A stretch of DNA of 64,000 nucleotides from Serratia sp. DD3 (GCF_000496755.2 NZ_AYKS02000016.1:146726-210725), one strand, 5' to 3'. Shown: positions 35,887 through 48,425, numbered from the stretch's first letter. Made by a program: numbers and translations. Notes: generated by a model not told the origin, from the sequence alone.

Positions 35887-36903
35887 TCACGAACCTGACT
35901 TCAGATAAGGCTTAAAGGCATCGGAGTAGTGTTCTTCAAACCCTTTATCTGTTTTGACTATCATAAATACCGGGATACCCAACAGATTCGCCAATGCTAA
36001 TCCTCGTTCTGGCCCCAGTACATTCAACCCAGTGGCAAGTCCGTCTGCTGTCATGCATGATGGACTGAGTACCGAAACTGAAACCAGATTATGGTTGATC
36101 GGTTTGCCGGTAAGCGGGTCAATAGTATGAGAATAGCGCACACCGTCTTTTTCGAAATAATTACGGTAATCACCTGATGTCGCGATCGACATCTCGCCCG
36201 GCTCAATCACCAAATGTGCCGTTTGCTCTACACCCGCGGTTGGCCGCTCAATAGCGATACGCCATGCCTTGTTTTCACCATTGTGGCCACGAGTACGAAC
36301 TTCCCCGCCAATATCCACCATATAGTTTTCAACATGTTGTGATTGCAGATACTCTACTACCACATCGACACCATAACCTTTGGCGATGGCAGAGAGATCA
36401 ACATACAGTTCCGGAATACGCTTCACCAGCGCATTGCCTTCTACCGCAAGATGCTCGCTCCCTGTCCAGCTACGGCGTAACGCCAACTGTTCATCGCTTG
36501 GCACTTTATCTGGACGCCCCTCAGGGCCAAAACCCCAGAGGTTGACCAACGGCCCCACTGTCACATCCATGGCACCTTCAGTGACATGGTTAAGGCGCAA
36601 TGCCTCCAATACCACTTTGGCAGTTGCAGCAGAGACCGGGAAAGGTTTGTTGATTTCGCGGCTGCGGTTAAAACGGCTCAACTCGGAATCTGGCCGGTAG
36701 GTCGACATCTGTTGATTCACCAGCTCCAACTGTTGGTCGATCCCTTGTTGTAACTTTTCTGCAGAAGGTGTTCCATCACCAGGAATATAGCGGACTGAGT
36801 AATAGGTCCCCATGGTTTTACCATCGAGATTTTCTTGCTTTGGCCCGCAAGCTGTTAACAAAAATGCGGCGCCAAGCGCCGCTAAAGTGATGAAAAATTT
36901 CAT
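35887..36903 (-). CDS. apbE: FAD:protein FMN transferase (lipoprotein)
   Basis: Attaches FMN covalently to threonines of NqrB and NqrC on the periplasmic side. 338 residues with a lipobox LLTAC (Cys19). Motifs: KTMGTYYSVRYIP, AMDVTVGPLVNLWGFGP, YVDLSAIAKGYGVDVVVEYL, YMVDIGGEVRTRGHN, ATSGDYRNYF and the Mg-binding SHTIDPLTGKP. Sits between nqrF (23 bp) and nqrM (7 bp), so transcribed with its targets. Confidence 0.96.
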   Translation of the reverse strand: MKFFITLAALGAAFLLTACGPKQENLDGKTMGTYYSVRYIPGDGTPSAEKLQQGIDQQLELVNQQMSTYRPDSELSRFNRSREINKPFPVSAATAKVVLEALRLNHVTEGAMDVTVGPLVNLWGFGPEGRPDKVPSDEQLALRRSWTGSEHLAVEGNALVKRIPELYVDLSAIAKGYGVDVVVEYLQSQHVENYMVDIGGEVRTRGHNGENKAWRIAIERPTAGVEQTAHLVIEPGEMSIATSGDYRNYFEKDGVRYSHTIDPLTGKPINHNLVSVSVLSPSCMTADGLATGLNVLGPERGLALANLLGIPVFMIVKTDKGFEEHYSDAFKPYLKSGS

Positions 36904-36926
36904 TCTGGTGTCACCAACTACAAAAA

Positions 36927-38150
36927 TTAACCGCCAAAATCATCAAGCATGATGTTTTCATCTTCAACACCGAGATCTTTCAACATTTTGATCACTGCTG
37001 CGTTCATCATCGGTGGTCCACACATATAGAACTCGCAATCTTCCGGTGCGGGGTGGTTTTTCAGATAATTTTCCAGCAAGACGTTATGAATAAAGCCGGT
37101 ATAGCCAGTCCAATTATCTTCCGGTAGTGGATCAGAAAGCGCCACATTCCAGGTAAAATTCTCATTCTCTTCTTGCAGACGATTGAAGTCATCCTGATAG
37201 AACATTTCACGTAGCGAACGAGCACCATACCAGAAACTCATTTTACGCTTGGATTTCAGGCGTCTCAGCTGATCGAAAATATGCGAGCGCATCGGTGCCA
37301 TACCGGCCCCACCACCGATAAACACCATTTCAGCATCGGTCTCTTTGGCATAGAATTCACCGAATGGCCCAGAAATCGTCACCTTATCCCCCGCTTTCAG
37401 CGACCAGATATAAGACGACATAATACCCGGAGGGGCATCTGGACTATTCGGCGGTGGCGGTGCAATACGCACATTCAGCATAATGATGCCTTTCTCATCC
37501 GGGTAGTTTGCCATCGAATAGGCACGCACCGAATGCTCTTTGACCACCGAACGGAAGCGGAACAGATTGAATTTATCCCAATCTTCACGGTATTCCTGCG
37601 GCACATCAAAATCCGCATAATCCACTTCATGCGCTGGTGCTTCAATCTGGATATAACCACCAGCACGGAAAGGCACATCCTCGCCATCAGGAATTTGCAG
37701 TTTCAACTCTTTGATAAAGGTTGCTTTGTTATCATTAGAGATAACTTCACAGTCCCATTTCTTCACGCCGAAAATCTCTTCCGGCAATTCGATTTTCATG
37801 CTCTGCTTCACGTTGACCTGGCAGGCCAAACGGCAGCCCTCTTTGGCTTCACGCTTGGTGATATGGGAAAGTTCGGTCGGCAGAATATCACCGCCCCCCT
37901 CACTAATCACCACCCGGCACTGTCCACAGGAACCGCCGCCACCACAAGCCGAGGAGACAAAAACCCCTTGGCTGGATAGCATATTGAGCAGCTTATCCCC
38001 TGCCGGAGCAGTAAAGCTTTTATCTTTATCACCATTCACTTCAATAGTGATATCACCGGTATTCACTAACTTGGATTTTGCAAACAGGATCAGTAACGCC
38101 AGCACCATAACGATGCCGGTAAACATGAACACGCCTAATATAATTTCCAT
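36927..38150 (-). CDS. nqrF: Na+-translocating NADH:quinone reductase subunit F
   Basis: Entry subunit that oxidises NADH. 407 residues: N-terminal membrane helix ([15 protein letters not shown]), a ferredoxin-like domain with [2Fe-2S] ligands in [15 protein letters not shown] and a fourth Cys in RLACQV, then an FNR-type FAD/NADH module ([51 protein letters not shown]). Electrons pass FAD to 2Fe-2S and on to the NqrD/E iron. 15 bp after nqrE. Confidence 0.97.
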   Translation of the reverse strand: MEIILGVFMFTGIVMVLALLILFAKSKLVNTGDITIEVNGDKDKSFTAPAGDKLLNMLSSQGVFVSSACGGGGSCGQCRVVISEGGGDILPTELSHITKREAKEGCRLACQVNVKQSMKIELPEEIFGVKKWDCEVISNDNKATFIKELKLQIPDGEDVPFRAGGYIQIEAPAHEVDYADFDVPQEYREDWDKFNLFRFRSVVKEHSVRAYSMANYPDEKGIIMLNVRIAPPPPNSPDAPPGIMSSYIWSLKAGDKVTISGPFGEFYAKETDAEMVFIGGGAGMAPMRSHIFDQLRRLKSKRKMSFWYGARSLREMFYQDDFNRLQEENENFTWNVALSDPLPEDNWTGYTGFIHNVLLENYLKNHPAPEDCEFYMCGPPMMNAAVIKMLKDLGVEDENIMLDDFGG

Positions 38151-38165
38151 AAATACTTCCTGCCT

Positions 38166-38762
38166 TTACAACTGAACGCCGGCAAATGACATGAATCCCA
38201 GTGCCATTAATCCAGTGGTAATAAAGGTAATGCCCAAACCACGCAGCCCGGCAGGCACATTCGAATACTTCATTTTTTCGCGGATCCCTGCCAGAGCAAC
38301 AATCGCCAGCATCCAACCGATTCCAGAACCAATGCCGTAAACCACCGACTCCGCAAAGTTGTAATCGCGCTGTACCATAAATGACACACCACCGAAGATC
38401 GCACAGTTCACCGTAATCAATGGCAGGAAAATGCCCAAGGCGTTGTATAAGGCAGGGAAGAAACGATCAAGGATCATCTCCAGGATCTGAACCAGAGCGG
38501 CGATCACCCCAATGAAGACAATGAAATTGAGGAAACTCAAATCCACCCCTTCCACCAGCGCACCATCACGCAGGATCAGGTTAAAAACCAGATTATTGAC
38601 CGGTACCGCAATACCCAGTACTACCGTTACGGCAATGCCTAAACCAAAGGAGGTGGAGACCTTTTTCGACACGGCAAGGAAAGTACACATGCCAAGGAAA
38701 AAGGCCAATGCCATGTTCTCAACAAACACCGCACGAACAAGCAGACTAATATAATGTTCCAT
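38166..38762 (-). CDS. nqrE: Na+-translocating NADH:quinone reductase subunit E
   Basis: 198-residue, six-helix inner-membrane subunit related to RnfA. It carries two of the cysteines of the membrane iron site, in [10 protein letters not shown] and [23 protein letters not shown] at the start and [20 protein letters not shown] near the end are conserved. Pairs with NqrD as an inverted-topology half. Six bp after nqrD. Confidence 0.97.
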   Translation of the reverse strand: MEHYISLLVRAVFVENMALAFFLGMCTFLAVSKKVSTSFGLGIAVTVVLGIAVPVNNLVFNLILRDGALVEGVDLSFLNFIVFIGVIAALVQILEMILDRFFPALYNALGIFLPLITVNCAIFGGVSFMVQRDYNFAESVVYGIGSGIGWMLAIVALAGIREKMKYSNVPAGLRGLGITFITTGLMALGFMSFAGVQL

Positions 38763-38768
38763 CAGCGG

Positions 38769-39398
38769 TTACTCCTTTTCTATCTGCGCTGGTCGCAAGG
38801 TACGAATACCCCAGATCAGCAGGCCGATGATAAAGAATGCACTGGGTGCCAGTAAGAACAAACCATTTGGCTGATACCAACCGCCATTTTGTATCGTCAC
38901 AAATATCGGTATATCAAACAGGTTGCCCGAACCAATTAATTCACGCAAAAAGCCCACCAGAATGAGGATCACACCATAACCAAGCCCGTTACCGATCCCA
39001 TCCATAAAGCTTTCTAATGGTGGAGATTTCATGGCATAGGCTTCAGCACGCCCCATGACAATACAGTTAGTAATAATCAAACCAACAAATACTGACAGTT
39101 GTTTAGATATCTCATAGGCATAAGTCCGCAAAAACTGATCAACCACAATCACCAACGAAGCAATGATGGTCATCTGCACAATGATCCGTACACTATTAGG
39201 AATATGATGGCGTATCAGTGAGATAAACAAAGAAGAAAATGCAGTCACTACTGTGAGCGCCAACGTCATCACCAATGCAGTTTCCAACTTAGTGGTTACC
39301 GCAAGCGCTGAGCATACGCCAAGGATCTGCAAAGCAATGGGGTTATTATCTAACAGCGGTTCAAGTAAAACCCGCTTAATCTCTTTGGAATCAGCCAT
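38769..39398 (-). CDS. nqrD: Na+-translocating NADH:quinone reductase subunit D
   Basis: 209-residue, six-helix membrane subunit related to RnfE. Iron-site cysteines are in [12 protein letters not shown] and [27 protein letters not shown] and [20 protein letters not shown] are family signatures. Its start overlaps the end of nqrC by 8 bases, indicating coupled translation. Confidence 0.97.
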   Translation of the reverse strand: MADSKEIKRVLLEPLLDNNPIALQILGVCSALAVTTKLETALVMTLALTVVTAFSSLFISLIRHHIPNSVRIIVQMTIIASLVIVVDQFLRTYAYEISKQLSVFVGLIITNCIVMGRAEAYAMKSPPLESFMDGIGNGLGYGVILILVGFLRELIGSGNLFDIPIFVTIQNGGWYQPNGLFLLAPSAFFIIGLLIWGIRTLRPAQIEKE

Positions 39399-40185
39399 TT
39401 TTCAGCGCTCCCTCTCGAACTCTTTGCAAGAATGGGCCAAAACCGTGTTCACCCAACCAGAAATTAAACGTATTTTGCACAGCATTAGAGGTCAGAGTTG
39501 CACCAGATAGGCCATCGACACCATGTATATCACCTGGGCGCGCCCCACCTTTAACAATGCGAATTGCTGGTGTTCCGTTCTCATCAAATAACTGCTTGCC
39601 TATCCATTGAGCTCGCCAAGCAGGATTCTGTATCTCCCCACCTAACCCCGGCGTTTCCCCATGCCGGTAAAAACTCAAGCCTCTAACCGTATTGCCATCA
39701 GCATCCAATGCAACAAAGGCGTACATCATCGCCCACACACCAGAGCCATTGACGGGTAATATAATATTACTCACTTTCCCAGCATCATCACGAACCAGAT
39801 AGATTTCCACCTGGTTGCTACGGCGTCGAATACCTGCAATATCATCACTAGCAGGTAACGTGATGCTCTTGGTATCACTACGTAATGCGGCTACCAGATC
39901 AAATTTACTATTATCTCCAGGTACAAATTCACCGCTATTCAGATCCAGCAAGCGTGTTTCAATATATTTAGCAAAGGTCTCTCTAACTTGTTTACTGGGC
40001 ATACGCGGCGTCATAAGCCCTGCAACATCAAGAATATTGCGCTGCTTATCCAGCAATACCTGCACTTGCTGTTGCTCTCGCAGACTCACTGCTGAGCCCG
40101 CTACTACTACTGAACACACCAGACAGAGTAAAAACACTACCAGTAGCGTTTTACGCATACTGTCATTTTTAGATTCATTCGCCAC
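39391..40185 (-). CDS. nqrC: Na+-translocating NADH:quinone reductase subunit C
   Basis: FMN-bearing subunit, 264 residues. One N-terminal helix ([20 protein letters not shown]) anchors a periplasmic domain with the flavinylation motif [11 protein letters not shown]; the modified residue is Thr230 in this numbering. The frame is open to 40230, but GTG 40185 ([13 protein letters not shown]) has a GGAG box and matches the family N-terminus. The start lies inside the last 11 bases of nqrB. Confidence 0.95.
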   Translation of the reverse strand: MANESKNDSMRKTLLVVFLLCLVCSVVVAGSAVSLREQQQVQVLLDKQRNILDVAGLMTPRMPSKQVRETFAKYIETRLLDLNSGEFVPGDNSKFDLVAALRSDTKSITLPASDDIAGIRRRSNQVEIYLVRDDAGKVSNIILPVNGSGVWAMMYAFVALDADGNTVRGLSFYRHGETPGLGGEIQNPAWRAQWIGKQLFDENGTPAIRIVKGGARPGDIHGVDGLSGATLTSNAVQNTFNFWLGEHGFGPFLQRVREGALKNG

Positions 40186-41416
40186 GGGCTTTTCTCCGCT
40201 TGATGTTGGCCTGCACCACCAGATAGTCAAACAGCGGTGCGAACAAGTTGGCGAACAGGATCGCCAGCATCATGCCTTCAGGATAGGCTGGGTTTACCAC
40301 TCTAATCAGCACACACATCGAGCCAATCAAAATGCCGTACCACCATTTCCCCTTGTTAGTAAACGAGGCGGAAACCGGGTCAGTAGCCATAAAGATCATG
40401 CCGAAAGCAAAGCCCCCTAGCACCAGGTGCCAATACCATTGCATGGCAAACATCGGGTTGGTGGTTGAACCGATAGCATTCAACAGTGAAGCGGTGGCAA
40501 TCATACCAATCATTACGCCAGCCACGATGCGCCAGGAAGCAACGCGACCAAACAGAATAATCGCGCCACCAATCAGGATCATCAATGTAGAGACTTCACC
40601 AATCGAGCCAGGAATATTACCGATAAATGCGTCCATCCAACTGATGGATTGGCCGGTAATCTCATTGGTCAGGCTATGCATCCCCCCCACATTCCACTGT
40701 GCCAACGGTGTCGCGCCAGAGAAACCATCAGCCGACACCCACACCATGTCACCGGAAATCTGCGCCGGGTAAGCAAAGAAGAGAAAAGCACGCCCCGCCA
40801 ATGCCGGGTTAAGGAAATTACGCCCGGTACCACCAAAAATTTCCTTGGCAATGACCACGCCAAAAGTGATACCTAACGCTGCCTGCCAGAGAGGTAGGGT
40901 TGGTGGGACAATCAAGGCAAACAGAATGGAAGTAACGAAGAACCCTTCGTTGATTTCATGTTTGCGTACCACCGCAAACACCACTTCCCAGAAACCGCCC
41001 ACCAGAAAGACCACAGCATAAATTGGCACAAAATAGGTCGCTCCCAACACCATTTTGCTGAGCCACCCAGCGTCGGCATCCAGTGAAGCCCCCAGGGTTT
41101 GCGCCAACCAATAATGCCAGTCACCTGCCAACACCTGTTGTAGCTGTTCGCCGCTGTATAGGTGGTGCAATGCAGGAATTGCCTGCTGACCAACGTTATA
41201 CATGCCCCAAAACATCGCGGGGAATACGGCTAACCACACCAGGATCATCATACGTTTGAGATCAATGGCATCACGCACATGCGAGGCTCCGCGTGTCACC
41301 GTTCCCGGGGTATAAAACACCGTAAACGTTGCTTCAAACAGCGGATACCACTTTTCCAGCTTGCCGCCTGGCGTGAAATGATGCTCTATCTTTTCAAAAA
41401 AATTCTTCAGGCCCAT
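40175..41416 (-). CDS. nqrB: Na+-translocating NADH:quinone reductase subunit B
   Basis: 413-residue, ten-helix subunit holding the Na+ path, riboflavin and a covalent FMN at Thr236 in [11 protein letters not shown], the same position as in Vibrio cholerae. Other signatures: [38 protein letters not shown] and [24 protein letters not shown] text ([18 protein letters not shown]). Three bp after nqrA and overlapping nqrC. Confidence 0.97.
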   Translation of the reverse strand: MGLKNFFEKIEHHFTPGGKLEKWYPLFEATFTVFYTPGTVTRGASHVRDAIDLKRMMILVWLAVFPAMFWGMYNVGQQAIPALHHLYSGEQLQQVLAGDWHYWLAQTLGASLDADAGWLSKMVLGATYFVPIYAVVFLVGGFWEVVFAVVRKHEINEGFFVTSILFALIVPPTLPLWQAALGITFGVVIAKEIFGGTGRNFLNPALAGRAFLFFAYPAQISGDMVWVSADGFSGATPLAQWNVGGMHSLTNEITGQSISWMDAFIGNIPGSIGEVSTLMILIGGAIILFGRVASWRIVAGVMIGMIATASLLNAIGSTTNPMFAMQWYWHLVLGGFAFGMIFMATDPVSASFTNKGKWWYGILIGSMCVLIRVVNPAYPEGMMLAILFANLFAPLFDYLVVQANIKRRKARGE

Positions 41417-41419
41417 CGG

Positions 41420-42769
41420 TTAACCTTCCTGCTCAATCTTGGTCAGCACTTCACGCAGCACCGGGCCATATTCATACTTGCCTGGGCAGACGAAGGTACA
41501 CAACGCCAGATCTTCTTCATCTAGCTCCAGACAACCCAGCGTTTGCGCACCGTCTGTATCACCCGCCAACAAGTCACGCAAAAGATGCGTTGGCAGAATA
41601 TCCAGCGGCATAATTCGCTCGTAGTTACCAATCGGTACCATCGAACGTTCACCACCGTTCAGAGCGGTAGAGAAAGCAAACAGCTTGTTCTTCAGGAAAT
41701 GACCCAATGTGGTGCGGGTAATGGAGAACTTATCCGGTGATGGCGTCACCCAGCCAAACAGCTCTTTTTCTCGCCCTTCTTGCAATACTGAAACCAGGGA
41801 ATGAAAGCGCCCCAGAAAAGCATTAGGACCACAGGCTTGGGTGCCACTCAGCACCGAGCCAGAAATCACGCGGTTCTCCCCCGCTTTAAGGCGGCCGGCG
41901 GTCAGCTGTTCCAAGCTAGCCCCTAGCCGGGTACGCAATAGAACCGGCTGCTCAACCTGTGGGCCGGCCAAGGCGACGACACGACGGGTATCCAGCTGCC
42001 CGGTAGTAAATAGCGTACCGATGGCAATAACATCCTGATAACCGATATGCCAGACCGTTTTTTGCAAACTCACCGGCTCAAGGAAATGGATATGTGTGCC
42101 AACCAACCCGGCAGGATGCGGCCCAGCAAATTCGCTGTAGGTGACTTGCGCTCCAGCAGCACTCTCCAACCGTGCGCCAGCCGCATGGCAAACATGCACT
42201 TTGCCATCTGTTAGCCGCGATAATACGGTTAGACCCGCATTAAACGCCGCTTGCTGCTCGGCAATAATCACCAACGGATCCGCCGCCAACGGCTGAGTGT
42301 CCATAGCACTGACGAAAATAGCGCGCGGTGACGTTCCTGGATGCGGAGTTTTACTAAATGGCCGGGTACGCAGAGCCGTCCACAAACCACTGGCAAGCAG
42401 GTCACTTTCCACCTGCTCACGCTCCAGCATCGGCAGATCAGCTTGCTGATAATAAGCCAGCTCTACCTGTTCATCGCCAGCATTCGTGGTGTCAATAACC
42501 ACCGACTGCAATAGGCGGCGTTCACCACGGTTGATAGCCACAATTTGTCCGCTGGCAGGCGCAGTAAAAAGAACCCCTGGGTTCTTTTTATCTTCAAACA
42601 GCGCCTGACCTTTTATAACGCGATCACCTTCCTGGACGAGCATGGAGGGACGCATACCAACATAGTCTTGGCCGAGTACCGCCACTGTCGTGATCACCGG
42701 GCCATCTTGAATCACCTGAGAAGGTGCCCCGGCTATTGGCAGATCTAAACCCTTTCTGATTTTAATCAT
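41420..42769 (-). CDS. nqrA: Na+-translocating NADH:quinone reductase subunit A
   Basis: Peripheral cytoplasmic subunit, 449 residues, first gene of nqrABCDEF-apbE-nqrM. In Vibrio NqrA contributes to quinone binding. Signatures: [68 protein letters not shown] and [19 protein letters not shown]. The complete operon shows a primary sodium pump in the respiratory chain of this organism. Confidence 0.97.
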   Translation of the reverse strand: MIKIRKGLDLPIAGAPSQVIQDGPVITTVAVLGQDYVGMRPSMLVQEGDRVIKGQALFEDKKNPGVLFTAPASGQIVAINRGERRLLQSVVIDTTNAGDEQVELAYYQQADLPMLEREQVESDLLASGLWTALRTRPFSKTPHPGTSPRAIFVSAMDTQPLAADPLVIIAEQQAAFNAGLTVLSRLTDGKVHVCHAAGARLESAAGAQVTYSEFAGPHPAGLVGTHIHFLEPVSLQKTVWHIGYQDVIAIGTLFTTGQLDTRRVVALAGPQVEQPVLLRTRLGASLEQLTAGRLKAGENRVISGSVLSGTQACGPNAFLGRFHSLVSVLQEGREKELFGWVTPSPDKFSITRTTLGHFLKNKLFAFSTALNGGERSMVPIGNYERIMPLDILPTHLLRDLLAGDTDGAQTLGCLELDEEDLALCTFVCPGKYEYGPVLREVLTKIEQEG

Positions 42770-43308
42770 ATGATTTACAAGATGTTTTAAATTTTAACAT
42801 GATCACTCGCCCCAAAAAAGGCACAGATCATGCAGGATGATGAGGTTGCCTTGGCCCCCTCCGGATGTGTATGGCGATGCCATACCCAACATAAAACGTC
42901 CCTATCTACCCATGTTCATTCAAGTTGCAGATTGGTGACCACCAGCCTGAATATACAAACCTGACATCACCAAAAAGTACTGAAGGCGCTAACTCTTTGA
43001 ACCACTAGCAGTACGCATACTCAACGGGCAATTGAGACTTTTAGTCTAACATTTTTGGCAACATTTTTCCGTACTATCTAGTGACCTGAGTCAAGCAAAT
43101 GCAATTAATTCTCTGTACCGTCCTTACACTAATCGTTAAAATCTGTCAGTCAATTCACTTTTTCCGATATTTGTGGGTTTTCTATACACATTTTGTATTG
43201 CTAAAATTATACCCACTGCTAATCTGAATATGGTCTAATAGAACACTCGTCAGTGGCACGTTGGCAGAATGGGTAGAGCCAACACATAAATATAAGTAGG
43301 AATAATTA
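42770..43308. other. Divergent nqrA/yafK regulatory region
   Basis: 539 bp with no gene. 42884-42965 has weak similarity to the interspersed repeats (ATACCCAACAT, TTCAAGTTGCAG). A/T-rich sequence at 43080-43250 and GTCAAGCAAATGCAATTAATT (43090-43110) are plausible promoter surroundings. No specific regulator site was recognised. Confidence 0.4.
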
Positions 43309-44070
43309 ATGAGCAAAATCGCGCTGTTGTTTGCGATGCTATTTTGCATGCCGATAATCACCGCCTGTAGCGCCAGTGAACAGGCACCACCGCAAGAACC
43401 GGTTGTGAAACAGAAAACTCTCGGTTCACCGGTCTATATTCAGATATTCAAAGAAGAACGCAGGTTGGAATTATATACACAAGTCGGCAATGAGTTCCGC
43501 CTGATGAATAGTTTCCCTATCTGTAATTTTTCTGGTGGCCTGGGTCCCAAACGCCGTGAAGGTGACCTTAAAAGCCCAGAAGGCTTCTATAACATCACTG
43601 CGCGTAATCTAAAGCCTAACAGCAAATTTTATCGAGCCATTAATATTGGCTTCCCAAATGATTATGATAAAGCGCAGGGATATTCCGGTGCCTATCTGAT
43701 GATCCATGGTGAATGTAAGTCTATTGGTTGCTATGCAATGACCAATACTTATATGGATGAGATTTATCGTTATGTCGATGCCGCGTTTGCTTATGGGCAG
43801 GGCCAGGTCAATATCAATATTTACCCGTTCCGCATGACTGAAGAAAACCTGCAGCGCCATCGTTCATCCGATCATATCGCTTTCTGGCGCCAGTTGAAGC
43901 CCGGCTATGACTATTTTGTCAAACACCACCGACCACCCGCAGTCAATGTGTCAAACGGCCAATATGCTTTAGTTCAGCCGATAACTGGCAACGCACAGCC
44001 GACGCAATATGCATCAACCACCAACACCGACCCTACCACTCAGGGCAATCCGTTCACCGTAATAAAATAA
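43309..44070 (+). CDS. yafK: L,D-transpeptidase-family protein YafK (DpaA/LdtF type)
   Basis: 253 residues with a signal sequence ending IITAC (Cys20, possible lipoprotein). A YkuD-type L,D-transpeptidase domain follows: [32 protein letters not shown] and the catalytic [14 protein letters not shown] with His and Cys. In E. coli this protein (DpaA, earlier LdtF) detaches Braun lipoprotein from peptidoglycan rather than forming crosslinks. The C-terminal ~50 residues are low-complexity, rich in T, Q and N. Its last 57 bases overlap the end of convergent yafJ. Confidence 0.9.
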   Translation: MSKIALLFAMLFCMPIITACSASEQAPPQEPVVKQKTLGSPVYIQIFKEERRLELYTQVGNEFRLMNSFPICNFSGGLGPKRREGDLKSPEGFYNITARNLKPNSKFYRAINIGFPNDYDKAQGYSGAYLMIHGECKSIGCYAMTNTYMDEIYRYVDAAFAYGQGQVNINIYPFRMTEENLQRHRSSDHIAFWRQLKPGYDYFVKHHRPPAVNVSNGQYALVQPITGNAQPTQYASTTNTDPTTQGNPFTVIK

Positions 44071-44808
44071 AGCAAATTCCCCTGGCACAATTTTGTGCCA
44101 GGTTTCATTGGTCGTCAGCGGTTGGGTGGCGATAATAGTAACGACATCATTCGGTGTCGTCTGCTGTTGAAAATCAATCTCCACATCCTGATCAAGCAAT
44201 GTCGCTTTACCAAAGGGGGCACGACGCGTAATCCAATAAAGGTGAGTTGAGCAGTAAGCCATAACAAAGCGCCCATCCGACAGCAACATATTGAACACGC
44301 CTTTTTGCCGCAATTGATCTGCCAGCGATGCAATATAGCGGAACGCCGCAGGCCAGTTATTGGGAGTGCGTGGATATTTTAACGACAGTTGGTGTAGCAA
44401 CCAGCAAAAGGCATGTTCGCTGTCCGTCTGGCCTACCGGGCGGAAATAGCCCGTTGCCAATTGGCGATAGCCTTTCAGTTGACCGTTGTGAGCGTAAGTC
44501 CAATTACGACCCCAGAGTTCACGAGTAAACGGGTGAGTATTTTCCAGTGCCACTTCGCCACGATTCGCCTGCCGAATATGGGAAACGACTGCACAAGATT
44601 TGATCGGGTATTCCTGCACCAAGTGAGCAATCGGTGAATTGCAACTGGGTTGTGGATCCTTGAAAGTGCGGCAACCATTGCCTTCATAGAAGGTAATGCC
44701 CCAACCATCCTTATGTGGGCCAGTGCGGCCACCACGCTGTACCAACCCGGTAAAACTAAAACAGATATCAGTAGGTACATTCGCACTCATCCCGAGCAGT
44801 TCACACAT
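44014..44808 (-). CDS. yafJ: Class II glutamine amidotransferase family protein YafJ
   Basis: 264 residues. Met1 is followed by the N-terminal nucleophile Cys2 ([18 protein letters not shown]). [45 protein letters not shown] and [13 protein letters not shown] give a complete Ntn-type GATase fold. No synthase domain is attached; the acceptor reaction is unknown. About nine residues longer than E. coli YafJ because the frame runs into the 3' end of yafK on the other strand. Confidence 0.92.
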   Translation of the reverse strand: MCELLGMSANVPTDICFSFTGLVQRGGRTGPHKDGWGITFYEGNGCRTFKDPQPSCNSPIAHLVQEYPIKSCAVVSHIRQANRGEVALENTHPFTRELWGRNWTYAHNGQLKGYRQLATGYFRPVGQTDSEHAFCWLLHQLSLKYPRTPNNWPAAFRYIASLADQLRQKGVFNMLLSDGRFVMAYCSTHLYWITRRAPFGKATLLDQDVEIDFQQQTTPNDVVTIIATQPLTTNETWHKIVPGEFALFYYGERIALSGRVGVGG

Positions 44809-44899
44809 TTAATCGCTACCCTTAACTTCAATAACACTTGCTATCAGGAAACCCGACCCCAACGCTCTGTATGTGATGGGGCCACATTTCCTCGAACGG

Positions 44900-45481
44900 T
44901 TAAGCCTTCACCATCTCTTTTTCGATCAACAGCATCAAAATATGGATAGCTTTGATATGAATTTCCTGGATACGGTCAGCATAGCCAAAGTGCGGCACAC
45001 GAATTTCCACATCGGCACTCCCCGCCATTTTGCCACCCTCTTTGCCGGTCAGGGTGATCACTTTCATCCCTTTAGCACGAGCGGCCTCAATGGCTTTGAT
45101 AACGTTGGCGGAGTTACCTGAAGTCGAGATCCCCAACAACACATCACCTTCGCGACCAACCGCTTCCACATAACGCGAAAACACGTAGTCGTAGCCAAAG
45201 TCGTTGCTGACACAGGACAGGTGGCTCACGTCAGAGATCGCAATCGCCGGATAGCCCGGGCGGTTTTCTCGATAACGACCGGTCAACTCTTCGGCAAAAT
45301 GCATCGCATCACAATGAGAGCCGCCGTTACCGCAAGAGATCACCTTACCACCCGCTTTAAAAGCATCCGCTAGCATGATTGCCGCCTGCTGAATGCTGGC
45401 AATATTGGCATCATCACTCACGAATTTTGCCAAAGTATCAGCTGCTTCATTCAGTTCACTACGAATTAAATCGTGATACAT
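44900..45481 (-). CDS. gmhA: Sedoheptulose-7-phosphate isomerase
   Basis: First step toward ADP-heptose for the LPS inner core. 193 residues, one SIS domain: [56 protein letters not shown] and [21 protein letters not shown] with catalytic Glu/His. ATG at 45481. Divergent from fadE, as in E. coli. Confidence 0.97.
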   Translation of the reverse strand: MYHDLIRSELNEAADTLAKFVSDDANIASIQQAAIMLADAFKAGGKVISCGNGGSHCDAMHFAEELTGRYRENRPGYPAIAISDVSHLSCVSNDFGYDYVFSRYVEAVGREGDVLLGISTSGNSANVIKAIEAARAKGMKVITLTGKEGGKMAGSADVEIRVPHFGYADRIQEIHIKAIHILMLLIEKEMVKA

Positions 45482-45878
45482 CGAGGTAGCCTCTTGTTGT
45501 GCTGTTTTTGAATCTATCCCATCAAGTCTTTGACCAATACCAGCGACACCTGGCGGGATAGGGTCTTATCATTCATTTGTCATTTTGCAGTGTAACGGAT
45601 TGCAGAAAATCCGAGAAGTCCCGTGCAATAAACTATTCACAAGTTCAGCCCCTTTGGGGTACCCCACAAAATCATGACTTGAGACATAATTAATACAAAT
45701 TGCCATGCAGCGGGTATCTCTATCGGTACTGAACGATATAATCATTTTTAACGGTTAGTGCGGTTAGATTGTGACTCTAATTGTAGTTGAAGTGTAAATA
45801 GATTGATAAAAACAGCGGGTTGTACTACAAACAATATATCACCAACAGGTCAGACCACATGCCACTTCGGAGCTTCTT
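45482..45878. other. Divergent gmhA/fadE promoter region
   Basis: 397 bp. A FadR-like site lies just before fadE. AT-rich tracts at 45690-45840 would suit promoters. Nothing else was recognised. Confidence 0.5.
45844..45860 (+). promoter_or_regulatory. FadR operator of fadE
   Basis: AACAGGTCAGACCACAT keeps the GGTC-N-GACC core and spacing of FadR sites (consensus close to ANCTGGTCNGACCNGNT). It ends 18 bp before the fadE ATG, where repressor would block transcription until acyl-CoA binds it. Confidence 0.75.
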
Positions 45879-48326
45879 ATGATGTTTGCTAGCATCGTTA
45901 TTTTACTCGCACTCATTGGTGTCGTTTTTTACCGCCAAGTCAACCTGGTGCTCAGTAGTGTCATTCTACTGGCTTATACCGCCTTGATGGGGGCTACCGG
46001 CTTGTGGAGCTACTGGATGCTGCTGCCACTGGCACTTATTTTGCTGCCATTAAACATCACCTTGCTACGCCGCCCGTTGTTTTCCGCACCTGTGTTACAG
46101 GCCTTTCGTAAAGTCATGCCCCCGATGTCCACCACCGAAAAAGAGGCGATTAATGCCGGAACCACTTGGTGGGAAGGGGAACTGTTTCGCGGAAAACCCG
46201 ACTGGAAAAAACTGCACCACTATCCGCAACCCAAGTTGACCGAAGAAGAACAAGCTTTTATCGATGGGCCAGTAGAAGAAGCCTGCCGCATGGCCAATGA
46301 CTTCCAAATCACTCACGAACTGGCGGATCTCCCCCCTGAGTTGTGGGCTTATCTGAAGCAACATAGATTCTTCGCCATGATCATCAAAAAAGAGTATGGC
46401 GGCCTGGATTTTTCAGCTTATGCACAAGCACTTGTGCTACAAAAGCTGGCGGGAGTTTCTGGTATTTTGGCGATCACCGTCGGCGTGCCTAATTCCCTCG
46501 GCCCCGGTGAACTACTGCAACATTACGGCACGGAAGAGCAAAAAAATCACTACTTACCCGACTTGGCCCGTGGCGATGAAATCCCTTGTTTTGCGCTCAC
46601 CAGCCCAGAGGCAGGTTCTGATGCCGGCGCTATTCCAGATATCGGCACCGTCTGCATGGGAGAGTGGCAAGGCCAGCAGATTCTTGGTATGCGACTCACC
46701 TGGAACAAGCGATACATTACGCTGGCACCGATTGCCACCGTATTGGGGTTGGCTTTCAAACTCTATGATCCAGAGCATTTGTTGAGTGATAACGAATCCC
46801 CAGGTATTACCTGTGCCCTGATCCCGACTAACACTCCTGGGGTAGAGATTGGTAACCGCCATTTCCCACTCAACGTCCCGTTCCAGAATGGTCCAACACG
46901 TGGGCAAGAGGTATTCGTTCCTATCGATTACATTATTGGTGGCCCAAAAATGGCCGGTCAGGGCTGGCGTATGCTGGTTGAATGTTTATCTGTTGGTCGA
47001 GGGATCACTTTACCCGCCAATTCTACTGGCAGCCTGAAATCCATCGCCTTGGCAACCGGCGCTTATGCACATATCCGCCGCCAATTCAAAATCTCCATTG
47101 GCAAGATGGAAGGTATTGAAGAGCCATTGGCCCGCATTGCCGGTAATACTTATGTGATGGACGCTGCGGCCTCGCTGATCACCTACGCCTTGGTGCAAGG
47201 TGAGAAACCAGCGGTGCTGTCGGCAATTGTAAAATATCACTGTACCCATAGAGGTCAACGCGCCATCATCGATGCCATGGATATTACTGCTGGCAAAGGG
47301 ATTATGCTGGGCAGTGCTAATTTTCTGGCTCGTGCCTATCAGGGGGCCCCTATCGCCATTACGGTGGAAGGAGCCAATATCCTGACCCGTACCATGATGA
47401 TCTTCGGCCAGGGAGCGATTCGCTGCCATCCTTATGTATTAAGCGAAATGGCAGCGGCGCAGAATAATGATCTGGTTGCCTTCGATAAGGCGCTGTTGGG
47501 TCACCTCGGTCATGTAGGTAGCAACACAATACGCAGCCTGTGGCTTGGGCTGACCAATGGGCGCACCAGTTTTACCCCGACAAAGGATGCCACCCGCCGT
47601 TACTATCAACAGCTCAACCGTCTGAGTGCCAATCTGGCCTTGCTGTCGGATGTTTCTATGGGGGTGTTGGGCGGTAGCCTGAAGCGTCGTGAGCGTATCT
47701 CTGCCCGTTTGGGTGACGTACTCAGTCAAATGTATCTGGCTTCTGCCACATTAAAACGTTTTGAGGATGAAGGGCGTCAGCAAGAGGACTTACCATTGGT
47801 TCATTGGGGCGTGCAAGATTGCCTTTATCAAGCAGAACAAGCCTTGGATGATTTGTTGCGCAATTTCCCACAGCGCTTTATCGCCGGGGCGATGCGTCTG
47901 CTGGTATTCCCCTTTGGGCGCGTACATGCGGCACCTTCAGACAAACTTGACCATCAACTGGCGCAAATCCTCCAGCAACCTTCGGCGACCCGCAGTCGTT
48001 TGGGGCGTGGCCAATATTTGGCACCCACTGAGCATAATCCAGCCGGTCTGCTAGAAGCGGCACTGGTGGATGTGATGGCCGCTGAACCCATCCACCAACG
48101 TTTGAGCCAACAGGCGGGTGAAAGCCTTCCCTTCACCCGTTTAGATTACCTGGCACAACAGGCCTTGAAGGAAGGGAAAATCAGCGCCGATGAAGCTGAA
48201 ATCCTGGTGAAAGCCGAACAGAGCCGCCTACGTTCAATTAACGTTGATGACTTTCCACCTGATGCGTTAGCCAGTCAAAAATTGGCGAAGAAAGAAAAGC
48301 ATCGCCCGCAAACTGAGTGGGTGTAA
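45879..48326 (+). CDS. fadE: Acyl-CoA dehydrogenase FadE
   Basis: First step of fatty acid beta-oxidation. 815 residues, full length. The N-terminal ~55 residues are two membrane helices ([37 protein letters not shown]). The acyl-CoA dehydrogenase domains follow: [58 protein letters not shown] and [20 protein letters not shown]. The C-terminal ~250 residues are the FadE-specific extension. Preceded by a FadR-like site; ATG at 45879 with a second ATG immediately after. Confidence 0.97.
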   Translation: MMFASIVILLALIGVVFYRQVNLVLSSVILLAYTALMGATGLWSYWMLLPLALILLPLNITLLRRPLFSAPVLQAFRKVMPPMSTTEKEAINAGTTWWEGELFRGKPDWKKLHHYPQPKLTEEEQAFIDGPVEEACRMANDFQITHELADLPPELWAYLKQHRFFAMIIKKEYGGLDFSAYAQALVLQKLAGVSGILAITVGVPNSLGPGELLQHYGTEEQKNHYLPDLARGDEIPCFALTSPEAGSDAGAIPDIGTVCMGEWQGQQILGMRLTWNKRYITLAPIATVLGLAFKLYDPEHLLSDNESPGITCALIPTNTPGVEIGNRHFPLNVPFQNGPTRGQEVFVPIDYIIGGPKMAGQGWRMLVECLSVGRGITLPANSTGSLKSIALATGAYAHIRRQFKISIGKMEGIEEPLARIAGNTYVMDAAASLITYALVQGEKPAVLSAIVKYHCTHRGQRAIIDAMDITAGKGIMLGSANFLARAYQGAPIAITVEGANILTRTMMIFGQGAIRCHPYVLSEMAAAQNNDLVAFDKALLGHLGHVGSNTIRSLWLGLTNGRTSFTPTKDATRRYYQQLNRLSANLALLSDVSMGVLGGSLKRRERISARLGDVLSQMYLASATLKRFEDEGRQQEDLPLVHWGVQDCLYQAEQALDDLLRNFPQRFIAGAMRLLVFPFGRVHAAPSDKLDHQLAQILQQPSATRSRLGRGQYLAPTEHNPAGLLEAALVDVMAAEPIHQRLSQQAGESLPFTRLDYLAQQALKEGKISADEAEILVKAEQSRLRSINVDDFPPDALASQKLAKKEKHRPQTEWV

Positions 48327-48346
48327 TTTTTCAACTCATTGTTCTA

Positions 48347-48370
48347 AAAGGGCGATTCCTATCGCCCTTT
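48347..48370 (+). terminator. Terminator of fadE
   Basis: AAAGGGCGAT-TCCT-ATCGCCCTTT, a perfect 10-bp stem with a tetraloop, followed by GCTTTT, 21 bp after the fadE stop. Confidence 0.92.
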
Positions 48371-48425
48371 GCTTTTCAACCCGTTGAACCGGTCCGCTAA
48401 CCGTTTTACCTGATAGATATTAACT

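Noticed and set aside
37281..37979. 232-codon plus-strand open frame rich in R, H and I
   Set aside because: Lies wholly antisense to nqrF; amino-acid content is typical of a reverse-strand shadow.
43259..43294. GGCACGTTGGCAGAATGGGTAGAGCC before yafK looked like part of a tRNA
   Set aside because: No acceptor or anticodon stem can be completed around it.
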